In this document: piece by piece, positions 24,095-34,900 of the stretch | Numbering within the stretch: position 1 is the first letter of the stretch | How the letters are laid out: every line of letters begins with the position of its first letter | Source of the DNA: Diploptera punctata | Taxonomy: Eukaryota > Arthropoda > Insecta > Blattodea > Blaberidae | Direction: 5' to 3' | DNA: 64,000 nt | NCBI GenBank assembly: GCA_030220185.1 | Contig: JASPKZ010004202.1 | Coordinates: 1,244,001-1,308,000 of the forward strand | The notes under the pieces: generated by a model | Databases searched by the model: none | Seen by the model: the letters and a program-made list of their open reading frames with translations, nothing else | Told to the model about the DNA's origin: nothing | Translations under genes and position numbers: made by a program

Positions 24095-24335
24095 GAGTTG
24101 TTTCTTGACTCACCTCATACTTCTTAACTCCCTCGCGATACGGATTTTGTCACTTCATTTGTGACATTCTCAATGCTGTTCACGTTCACAACTGTTGTGA
24201 ACGTGAACAGCATTGAGAATGTCACAAATACAGTGACGATATCTGGATCGCGAGGGAGTTAAGAAGTATGAGGTGAGTCAAGAAACAACTCAACAAAATT
24301 AAAATAAACCTCATAGTGTTATTTCCTACCTACAT
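24095..24335. repeat. PLE-type palindrome, arms about 100 bp
   Basis: GACTCACCTCATACTTCTTA at 24113 matches TAAGAAGTATGAGGTGAGTC at 24261 inverted. The inner arms meet at AACAGCATTGAGAATGTCAC. CCTCATAGTGTTA follows at 24308, as in other PLE tails. Confidence 0.8.
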
Positions 24336-24479
24336 AACTTAACAGAATTCAGTATTCATAGAAAGGAACACATACAGATAACTATATTAAATCAACAGGT
24401 TTCAACCATATTTCACACAAAATGGCGGTCTTCAACAGCCTACTACATAGATTGGTAAATATACTCATGAACAGGAAAA

Positions 24480-24605
24480 TTTATGAGTTAAAGAAAAAAC
24501 ACCAAACAGCTGATGATGACGACAATGTGTCGCTGATACTGCAGTGCTGTGTTTAAAAAAACATAGAAGTATGAGGTAAGAAGAAATCACGATTCATTTA
24601 ATTAA
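24480..24605 (+). mobile_element. PLE 3' end with hammerhead-like motif
   Basis: CTGATGA (24510-24516), a GACGAC/GTCGCT stem, GATAC, TGCA and GTG, then GAAGTATGAGGTAAGAAGAA. Confidence 0.75.
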
Positions 24606-24648
24606 TATAAAAATCAATTGTAAATCAATGCTAAAGAGAAAAATTTTT

Positions 24649-24721
24649 GCCTGAACCGGGAATCGAACCCCGAACCTTTAGCTTTCCGTGCTAATGCTCA
24701 GACCACTGAGCTAATCCAGGC
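24649..24721 (-). repeat. tRNA-like cloverleaf (pseudo-tRNA)
   Basis: The minus strand reads GCCTGGATTAGCTCAGTGG ... GGTTCGATTCC ... GTTCAGGC, 73 bp. The anticodon loop is ACGGAAA, so the invariant U33 is C and the decoding nucleotides would be GGA. It sits in a repeat with AGAGAAAAATT borders and is not a normal tRNA gene. Confidence 0.6.
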
Positions 24722-24869
24722 TCCATTCCCATCCAAGCAAGAATCCTTCCTTTACCTTTACTCTACTGGCCCCACATTCAATTGCAATGAATCATCATTC
24801 ACAAATACACAATGAATGGCTTCTACCTGAAGAAGACATGAAGGGACTCCACACAGCTATAGCATTATT

Positions 24870-25075
24870 TATTAAATTAATATTGGGAAGCTAAAGCTAT
24901 TACTATGATAGAAATAAGTAAATTAATAAACACAATTAAATTATTGTAAATCAATGGTAAAGAGAAAAATTCCCGGTTCAGGCAAAAATTTTTCTCTTTA
25001 CCATTGATTTACAATAATTTAATTGTGTTTATTAATTTACTTATTTCTATCATAGTAATATTAATATTAATATTA
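24870..25075. repeat. Palindrome adjoining the tRNA-like repeat
   Basis: TTACTATGATAGAAATAAGT at 24899 is mirrored by ACTTATTTCTATCATAGTAA at 25039, with AGAGAAAAATT...CAGGCAAAAATTTTTCTCT at the centre. The central tRNA-like element is mostly deleted. Confidence 0.75.
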
Positions 25076-25546
25076 ATTTAATAAAAATCAATGTTTGTTT
25101 GTTTGTTCTTATTCTATGTGCAGCCGTACCATTGATCCAATTTTGATGTTTTTTTTTAGCAAAATGTTCAGGAGATTCCCAGGATGAACATAGGCTATAA
25201 GAGAGTTGTGTATTCAATCTCTTCACCCCTAAAAATCACCCTTTGTAGTGAAAAACATGAAATAAAGTCCCATTTTGACACTTAAATGGTTTATGCTGCC
25301 TAAACCATAACAAATACACCAAATTAATGTACACAGAATTGAATATCTCAAAAAACTCTACAAAAAAGTCCGCGACAGCATATGTTTATCTTCTACAGAT
25401 AACTCACAATAACTATTTTTGTCTTTCACTGATGACAAGAAGATTGGGATAAGCAGATTCCCGGGCAAGTATAGCAGCACACGGCTGAAGGTAAAAACAC
25501 ATTAACATTTATATAGGAGTAGCAGCGCACACCAGGTATTAGATAG

Positions 25547-25547
<1 letters not shown>
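25076..25547 (+). mobile_element. Helitron, non-autonomous
   Basis: The 5' region AAAAATCAATGTTTGTTTG, the body (GAGATTCCCAGGATGAACAT, GGCTATAAGAGAGTTGTG) and the 3' GCGCACACCAGGTATT end match the better copy at 42429-43393. The 3' CTAG is altered to ATAG. Confidence 0.75.

Positions 25548-25576
<29 letters not shown>
25548..25576. repeat. (AT)n microsatellite
   Basis: TATATATATATATAT run immediately after the Helitron end. Confidence 0.9.
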
Positions 25577-25577
<1 letters not shown>

Positions 25578-25639
25578 CTTATAGTAACACAATGAGCACA
25601 TATTATCTGATACATTCCTGATTTTTCCCTTCATCGATC

Positions 25640-25720
25640 TTAAAAAAGAACACAAGTTATGAGGTAAGATGACCAGACCCACCTTATTTATTAAGTAGAA
25701 CCTCATAATGTTACTTCCTA
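25640..25720 (+). mobile_element. PLE tail beyond the MED30 stop codon
   Basis: AGTTATGAGGTAAGATGA ... CCTCATAATGTTACTTCC is the recurring PLE junction. It supplies the only AATAAA seen soon after the MED30 stop (minus strand 25692-25687). Confidence 0.6.
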
Positions 25721-25816
25721 TAAACTCTTTAATAAGTTCATCTCTGTTTTATGTATCTCCTTACCACATTCCACTCAAGTGAACTTTGGTTGCATCAGAT
25801 GTACACAAGAGAATGA

Positions 25817-25915
25817 TCACGATCTTCGCATGGTCAACATCGTATTTATTTCCCATATTATTCTTCTTAAATGGTCAATTATTTCTTTCAAATGCCTATT
25901 CTTCAGGATTACTTG
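25817..25915 (-). CDS. MED30: MED30 coding exon 6 (C-terminus and stop)
   Basis: 32 codons and TGA. The acceptor is TTTTTTCAG at 25924-25916. It encodes QVILKNRHLKEIIDHLRRII and WEINTMLTMRRS, which closely match the MED30 C-terminal helix. An RTE-type LINE fragment starts about 30 bp upstream in intron 5. Confidence 0.93.
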   Translation of the reverse strand, partial: QVILKNRHLKEIIDHLRRIIWEINTMLTMRRS

Positions 25916-28900
25916 CTGAAAAAATAAAACATTCAATTTAGTATACAGGGAACAGACAGGTAAATGGAGAAGACTACATAACAATGAACTACATGGTCTT
26001 TCTAAGAAGCCAGATATAATAAGACAGTTAAGTTTCGTATACTGCGATCGGCAAGACATGTGGCACAAATGGGGAATGAAGACGTGCATGGAAGCTTCTT
26101 TTGGAAAACCAGAGGGTAAACACGCAGTTGGTAGACCAAGAATGAGGTGGGAGAATAACATTAACTATGATTTGAGGGAAGTAGATTATACAAGGAATGA
26201 TTGGAAAACATTAGCTCAGGATAGGGAGTATGGAGAGCTTATGTCCATATGGCCATGAACCTACGGGTTCAATAGAGCCAATGAGTTAGTTAGTTTACAG
26301 AATACAATTATCTAATTTTCAACATTTTACTGTCAAATCTCTGCATAACAAAGATCCATCTAAAAATAAACCTAAATAAAGCAATATTTTTCTATAATTT
26401 CCAGAATTACCCCATTTACCCAAATGCAAGACGACCTTCTTTTCTAAAATATGAAGTCCAAAAATCATGATTCTTCTTAAATTTGCATACTAGGAAATAA
26501 GCCTGGAAAACTAAAATGTTTTTACATTGCATAGTAGACTACATAGCTGCCAGCTGGTGAGACTAATGTTTTTATGCTGCATAGTACACAGATGTCAGCT
26601 AGGAAATGATCCCAGATGCAACAATGGATGAATAATACACAGCAGAAATAAAATATAATATGATGGCAAATAGAAAACTTTGGAAAAAATTGCTTTGGTA
26701 AATAGAATTTTAATAATGACATTAAAAAATTTTCAATGGTAGCAGTAGAGTGGTTAGTTTTGTAAGCAGTGCTGCAAATTTGTACAAGAGGGCAGCACTG
26801 GTACTGCAGTCAGTACATGAAGCTACCAAGAGATTACAGCCTGGTCCAGTAAGTTTAGGAATCAGGCCACTAGATGGCCTCTGGTTATGGTAGATTCTTA
26901 ACACTTTGAGTCCGGCGGTGGTACTAGTACCACGACATTTAATGACACTGAAGCCTGAGAAAATCAAATCCCTCGGCATGCCTGTAAATCTGCTGGCACA
27001 GGCATGCCGAGGGATTTAATTTTCTCCGACTTCAGTGTCATTTAAATGTCGTGGTACTAGTACCACTGCAGGACTCAAAGTGTTAAAAAGACTCTTGAAA
27101 ATTGGGTCATCTTATATTCGGTTAAATAGTATTGTTTAGTAGTTGTTTCACCCAGAACAAAAGACATTTCTGGTATCCTCTCCTGGCATTGGCATATTGC
27201 AATCCATTTCAGAGGTTGGTGTGCCTAGAAGGCGGGATTACGCTGCCCCCACTGGGTGGTGGTGATGGTAATGATGCGCCAGGAGAGGCATTAATATATT
27301 GAGGTGAATATGATAATGATTTGTATTGTAAGCCTATGTTTTCCCTTTACAGAGATTTAGGCGCTCTCCCCCTACAGGGAAGAATTTGAACCATACTAAT
27401 TTAGTTACACTTGTTTTCGTATAGATGTCATTTTGAGTGGTACGTGGTCAGCGTTCTGCCTCATACTGACATCTAGGAAACCAAGGTAGTACTAGGACGG
27501 GAAAATTCGGTAAATTTTGCTTAGAGGCCTTTTCATTCAGGCTTAAGGATTTTTTACGAGCCTCAAATCTTCAGACTCGCGACCCACGGCTTAAAGTCCC
27601 TCCTGGAGAACTTCCTCCTTGGATTTTTCCATCCTAAAAAATCCATCGACCCCGGCCGGGTTTGAACTCGGGACCAGAGGCAAGGAGCATAACCACTAGT
27701 CCGCTGCGGCCAACGTATGATAATGATAAGATTCAAAAAGAGGAAAAACAAATTTGAAAACAAGGGTGAAAGAACATCTTAGAAATGTCAAAAATGGAAA
27801 AGTTGAAAAGTCAGCAGTAGTTGCTCATGTTTGGTCTGAAAATCGTTTAATTGAATCAAAAGCCAGTCTAATTAAACAAATAGATAAACAAAAGGAACTC
27901 ACAGTTTGGAAAAAATCCACAATAAAAAAAACAAAGGATAACGTATGAACTTTGAAATTCCCGCGAATCCTGACCTGATCCAGAGGTTCATCGGTCCACC
28001 AACAGAGAGAAGAAGTGTTTCTTCCGATCGACATAACATCAGTGTTCAAGATTGTACTGAAGATGAGACCGTTATGGTCTCGAAATCACGATACGCTTAG
28101 AAGATTTATATGAGGAGAGGTAGGAAACACTTGATTTTATCGTGTATTTGAAATATTGCAAAATTAAAAAAAGACAATATTACCTCCATTATTTCCTTGT
28201 TTTCATCACACACACTCCTGTACGATTCAGAAGTCTTCTTTTCATCAGATTTCATATCCCATTCTTCCTTTAATGGAATCAAACTCTGCAATTACAAAAG
28301 AAACACATTTACAATTTGAACTAACACACAAAATAAACGTTATGTAAAGTATTCCTCTAATAGGCCACAAATTGGTTATGAGGAGAAGTATGAAACATTT
28401 TGATGTTAATATTATTCGTTTTTAAACATCTTAATGATGGACAAATTATATTTGAAAAAAAAAATATATACGCCTAGACCGGGGTTTGAACCCAGGAACT
28501 TTGACTCTCTATGTCAATACTCTTCCATCTGAGCTACCTAGGCCTCCAATCTAAACACGTATTTTTCTCTTATACATAGTTAATTCTCTAACCCCAAATG
28601 CTACGAGCCGTTGCTATGATTTTTGCAAATGGCGGCTTCTTTATTAAGAAGACTTTTTATTGGGAATTTAAACATTACTTATAATAATAATTAAATGAAT
28701 CGTGATTTTTTCTTACCTATACATCTATGTTTCTTTAAGCCAGTATTGTTTAAATTCCCAATAAAAAGTCTTCTTAATAATGAAGCCACCATTTGCAAAA
28801 ATCATAGAAACGGCTTGTAGCATTTGGGGTTAGGGAATTAACTATGTATAAGAGAAAAATACGCATTTAGATTGGAGGCCTAGGTAGCTCAGATGGAAGA

Positions 28901-31900
28901 GCATTGACATAGAGAGTCAAACGTCCTGGTTTCAAATCGCGGTCTAGGCATATATTTTTCTTTTCAAATATAATGAAACATTTTAATTTATCTTATTTCA
29001 ATTTAGTCCTGCACTGTAGTCGAGTGGTTAAGGCAAGATGCCTTGCCGCAAAGCTATGGGACTTGCGCTGGTTCGAGTGTCCATGGGAGAACAAATTTTC
29101 TCATGGAATTTAGGCCAGTATGGGACAACCCTGGGTGTGAGGCATTTGGGTAGCTACAATAAGTAGCAACTCCAGGTTCACAAGACCAGCTATAACGGCT
29201 GGGGATCCGACATGCTGAACAATGTCACCTCTACACTGGCAAGCCAAGGGCCTTCTAGGCCTGTTGCGCTTGGAGTTTATTTCAATTCATGTTATCCACA
29301 CCAAAACTACGGACTATTGTAGAGCTAGTATATAGTTTACATAGGAAAAATCACCAATCAACTCAAGTAATTAATATAAAATTATGGAATAATCACCTGA
29401 AAGGTCCGTCTCCTCAACTTAATTAATCATTTAACTGTAGCGCTTTCGGGACTTGTCCCATCATCGGCAGGATTCAAAACTGGCGTTTCACTGAAGATCT
29501 GGTAGAGGGGGTTGCATGTATTGGGTTCGTTTTCGTTTATCAGGCTGTCGTTGTGAGCTGCTTTTATGATTTCCATCTCTTCGAGTACGTTTATCTTCGC
29601 TGGATTATTTTCTCTGTGCATTACTGTTAGGGTGTTTTCAATATTTAACATGCGATGTCCTTCATGGATAACGTGTTTTGCATAACTTGATTTCCCTTCT
29701 GCGTGAATGATGTTAACATCAGATTCAAAGAACATTTTCGAGACTTCATTCACGCAGAAGGGAAATCAAGCTATGCAAAACACGTTATCCATGAAGGACA
29801 TCGCATGTTAAATATTGAAAACACCCTAACAGTAATGCACAGAGAAAATAATCCAGCGAAGATAAACGAAAACGAACCCAATACATGCAACCCCCTCTAC
29901 CAGATCTTCAGTGAAACACCAGTTTTGAATCCTGCCGATGATGGGACAAGTCCCGAAAGCGCTACAGTTAAATGATTAATTAAGTTGAGGAGACGGACCT
30001 TTCAGGTGAATATTCCATAATTTTATATTAATTTTGAATAAACCTCAACGGAACACATCATGAATGTTATAAAAGTTGATCAACTCAAGTAGTGTAACTA
30101 TGCAATGGCTGGAAACATGTAGTGAGGAATGTATGTTACAGTACCTCTATATGTGTGTACTCCATGCCCTGGCAGTTCTCATTGCATTTTTCATAAATCA
30201 ATCTCAGTCTTTTAAATAAAAGTCTTATTGTTCTCAGTTGTTCCTGCACTTTCCCTTTCTTCTCGTTGCTTGTGTTTGCTCCTTGTGCTGTGCCATTGGG
30301 AGGCTGCAAAAACAACCAAAATTAATTTACATAAAATTTTATCACTCACCTCACATTTTTCTTTTTTTTAAAACTAGTTTCAGAACTTTACACTTCAGTT
30401 CCATCCTCAGTATTTTCGTGACTATTGTTCTGTTGTCTTGATTAGCTGCCTTTTTGCTCCCTCTGTTAGTAGACTGAAAAACCTGGAAATCAGGTTGTTT
30501 CTCCGGAATTTCAAAGTTCATTAATTTCTCCTTTTCGTTTTTTTGAATGTAATTTTTTTCCCGAACAGTGAGTTCTTTTGGTTTTTCTATTTGTTTTAAT
30601 AATTTAACCTGATTTCGAGGTTTTCCCGTCTACCAACAGAGGGAGCAAAAGGCAGCTCTTCAAGATGACAGAACAACGGTCATGAAAGCACTGAGGATGG
30701 AAGTGAAGTGTAAAGTTCCGAAACTAGTTTAAAAAAAGAAGAAAAATGTGAGGTGAGTGATAAAATTTTTCCTAAATAAATATACTTCATATTGTGAAAT
30801 CCTAAAATAAGTAAATCAAAATTAAATTGGCAGCTTTCATAGCAACTGTACTATATTCTTGCATATATATATATATATCTTCTTGTCCTGTAAGCCCATG
30901 TTTCCCTTAACCCTTAAATTCAAAATGTATCCTTTTGGATACATCGGTTTGTTTAATTAATTTAATATTTTATATGAATCAGAAGAAAATGAACAAAAGA
31001 AGCTACTTACACGTGTATCAAATTATACAATATACAGAATAATAACAGTTATGCAAGATTCCGTTTTCACTGTGGTCCGCCACATTCAAATATCTAACAG
31101 AAGAAATTTGTGTTTTGCCAATTTAAGGGTTAACATAGATTTAGGCGCTCTCCCCCTAGAGGGAAAAATTTGAACCATACTAATTTAGTTACACTTGTTT
31201 TCGTGTAGATGTCATTTGAGTGGTCCGTGGTCAGCGTTCCGCCTCATACTGACATCTAGGAAACCAAGGTAGTACTAGGACGGGAATATTTGGTAAATTT
31301 TGCTTAGAGGCCTTTTCATTCAGGCTTAAGGATCTTTTACGAGCCTGAAAATATTCAGACTCGGGAACCATGGCTTAAAGTCCCTCCCGGAGGACTTGCT
31401 CCTTGGATTTTTCCATCCTAAAAAATCCATCGACCCTGGCCGGGTTTGAACCTGCGACCCTCGGGACCAGAGGCAAGGAGCATAACCACTAGTCCACCGC
31501 GGCCGGTGCATATATATATATATATATATTTATTTTTTTACCAATGTCACCAAGTTGTCTTTATGACATTTCTAGTACTCTCTCCTGGCATTTGCAGAAA
31601 ATTTATAATTCCAGTTACATTATTGAGTAACACTAAAAAATTGGGACTGGAAGTAAACATGAATAAATCTAAATATACGTTCACACATAGAAATACATTA
31701 AATAATGGAAAGTGACAACTAATGACAAATGAGGGAAATTTTGAGGAAGTGGCTGAATTCAAATACCTAGGAACAATAATCACAAACAAGAATGAGATGC
31801 TCAAAGGAATTAAACATAGGCTCAATTCTGGAAATGTGTGATATTGTGCATTACATGGACTCTTGACATCCCAATCCCTTTCAAAAAACGTTAAAATGAA

Positions 31901-34900
31901 AATTTATAAAACTGTTATTCTCTCAGGTATATTACATGGATGCTACAGGACATGAAAACATCTTCATAGAATTGGTGTATTGAGTGTATATTGTGTGGAA
32001 CATTTAACAAACTGTGCAGCTCTTCAAGATGTGACGTCCAAGTATTGGGAAGCAACAAGGAGAATAACTTTGTTGTTTACTCCAGAGCATTAACTACATA
32101 CATACATGTTTAGCTCCTCTTTGTTTCCCATAATTTACACTTTCTCTTAATTTACACCACCTTCCCTTGAAAAATGTAAAAGAAGGGTAATACTATATTA
32201 TAAAAAAGTTACCTGGATAGTTTTAAGTGTTTGGAAGACTTCTTGAGTTCTGGACACAATATCCTGAACTGTTTCTTGTCCAAAACGACACAACGACGCT
32301 GTATTGAACTCCTTGTTGGCAGGTTGCTGCTGAGCTGGATTCTGTGGTTGTTGATTGGCTTGTTGTTGCTGTGTGTTGTTTTGGTTAACTGCTTGTTGCT
32401 GTTGTTGCTACAGTTTAAAAAAATATATATATATAAACTTTATAAAGTAACACTACAATAAAAAAGTAAAGAAATTTACATACCATCCTTTGGCATATAA
32501 CAAGTTTCAAAAACATTTTCAGTAAATTTAACATAAGGCTACTGTCTTTAAGAGGGAGGAGACCCTTTAATTCAGGGCCGCCCAAACTTTTTAATGGGCC
32601 GGGCCAATAACTGAATGTGCAATTGATCGCGGGCCGGAACATAAATATTGTTACTATTCGATGTTTTTATTATTAATTTCATACATCTCAATGATGGATA
32701 AATCATATTTAAAGAGAAAAATTATACGCTCAGACCGGGACTTGAACCCGGGACCCTAGAGAAAGATTTGCGTTTAGATCGGTACTTGCTCAGGTAGCTC
32801 AAATGGTAGAGCACTTGGACTAGAAAACCAAGGGTCCCGGGTTCAAGTCCCGGTCTGAGCGTATAATTTTTCTCTTTAAATATCGTTACTATTATTGTTG
32901 CTACTGCTACTTTTATTACTACTACTATTACTGTTGCTATTGTTACTGTTATTATTATTATTATTATTACTATTACAATAAAATTACATGAACATACAGA
33001 AGAATGTTAAAATGTTTATAATACAATGCTGCAATTAAAATTGTAAAAAAAAAAGGTACAAAACTTAATATATTTACCTAATATATTTACAAATAACACT
33101 AATATTCCTTCACAAAGTACTTGCTGGTCCAGGATTCGTTAAACTTACTACACTCGGAATCAATTTGGCGTTTTTTTGAAAGCATTTTCTCAATTTAAAT
33201 TAACACTATTTTTACAACTATTCTGTGCACAGGTTACTGTTTGATTGGCAATACAACAAGCGAAATAAATAATGTTCAAAGTTTGGAGTGGGGGAGAAAA
33301 CGGTAAATAAGGGATGAATCAACTCTACTACATTGTCAAGAGAAGTGGTGACACCTCAACCCCACATTCCTGAGAGCTGAATTTCACACAGGGATGTCCA
33401 AACTAGATGTTACATTTTAAAATCTAAATTTAAAATATAAAATGAATATTGTTTTTATTATTAATTTAACATTTCTCAATGAAAGATAAATTAAATTTGA
33501 AGAGAAAAATTTTCGCCTAGACCGGGACTCGAACCCGGGACCCTTGGCTTTCCGGGCCAAGTGCTCTACCAACTGAGCTACCGAGGCGAGTTACGATCTA
33601 GACGCAAATTTTTCTCTTATATACGTTGTAATTCCCTATCGCCAAATGCTTTTGAAACCATTGTTTCTATCTTTGCAAATGGCGGCTTCTTAGTTAAGAA
33701 GACATTTATTGGAAATTTAACATTACTTTTAAAAGCCAGTAAGGCCTCTAAAGAAGCCGCCATTTGCAAAGATAGAAACAATGGTTTCAAAAGCATTTGG
33801 CGATAGGGAATTACAACGTATATAAGAGAAAAATTTGCGTCTAGATCGTAACTCGCCTCGGTAGCTCAGTTGGTAGAGCACTTGGCCCGGAAAGCCAAGG
33901 GTCCGGGTTCGAGTCCCGGTCTAGGCGAAAATTTTTCTCTTCAAATTTAATTATTCTTTCATTGAGAAATGTTAAATTAATAATAAAAACATCATTAGAG
34001 GCCTTAATGGCTTTAAAAGTAATGTTAAATTTCCAATAAATGTCTTCTTAACTAAGAAGCCGCCATTTGCAAAGATAGAAACAATGGTTTCAAAAGCATT
34101 TGGCGATAGGGAATTACAACGTATATAAGAGAAAAATTTGCGTCTAGATCGTAACTCGCCTCGGTAGCTCAGTTGGTAGAGCACTTGGCCCGGAAAGCCA
34201 AGGGTCCCGGGTTCGAGTCCCGGTCTAGGCGAAAATTTTTCTCTTCAAAAATAAAATGAATATGTTCATTTCAGTGCTTACGTTGGCCATATGAAAAGCC
34301 ATGGCGGGCCGGATGTGGCCTGCAGGCCATAGTTTGGACAGCTCTGCTTTAATTCCTTCCATCGAAGGCTTAAAGGAACCGACCTGGACAGTAACCTAGT
34401 GGTGCAGCTGTTAGTAATCATGCTTATGCATGGGAAGGGCTACTCACCAATAAGCACTGGTCAGCTTGGTGAGTTTTTTCTTTTTTTGACCAAATTTGTA
34501 TTACTTCTTCTTCCCATATTAATTCCCTCTTTCAACTTTTCTATCCAGTCTCCTTGACTGACCTCTTGTTTCTTTCGACCCTGATGGTATTAGAGTATTC
34601 GAGGCCTAGGGGTTCATTTCTCCTTCCTTCCTATACCTACTTTCTCTCTACGGGTGACGTAACCACCACATGTGGTGCCTACTACTAAACGGTTACAGCT
34701 GGTTTATATTATTTTTAGTCTGATCATTTTACCTCAATATTAATGTTGATTTGTTCTTGGACATATTTCAAAACAATTCCGTTTTATCGTCAGCTTGTCC
34801 AGACTGGTTTGATTTATGTTGCATTATGTTGCACACCCTGATTGTCGATGTCAATTCCATCCTGTGGTTGGCCAAAGAACCTCCAAACAAGGTCATGCTC

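Larger units (their letters stand above)
28440..28985. repeat. Palindrome with tRNA-like cloverleaf in each arm
   Basis: The left arm (28440-28680) and right arm (28740-28980) pair over about 240 bp, centred near 28700. Shared words are CATTTGCAAAAATCATAG, CCAATAAAAAGTCTTCTTAA and the tRNA-like sequence. Confidence 0.88.
33440..34250. repeat. Triple inverted repeat carrying tRNA-like cloverleaves
   Basis: Arm 1 (33465-33715, inverted), arm 2 (33750-33985) and the inverted and direct continuation (33990-34245) share CTTCTTAGTTAAGAAGACAT, TTTGCAAAGATAGAAACAAT and the cloverleaf. Two nearly identical frames on opposite strands (33561-33806, 33972-34184) are read through the repeat and are not genes. 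Confidence 0.88.

Noticed and set aside
24505..24545. CRISPR-like or prokaryotic signals from the spaced repeats
   Set aside because: The regularly spaced units in the window are satellites and PLE tails in a eukaryotic genome. There are no unique spacers of constant length and no cas genes.
33561..34184. Two nearly identical frames on opposite strands (33561-33806, 33972-34184)
   Set aside because: Both are read through the tRNA-like inverted repeat. The identity reflects the palindrome and not a gene pair.
32788..34230. Functional tRNA genes
   Set aside because: The cloverleaves have irregular anticodon arms (no U33, or a 9-base loop), no Pol III terminator in place, and lie in multicopy inverted repeats.
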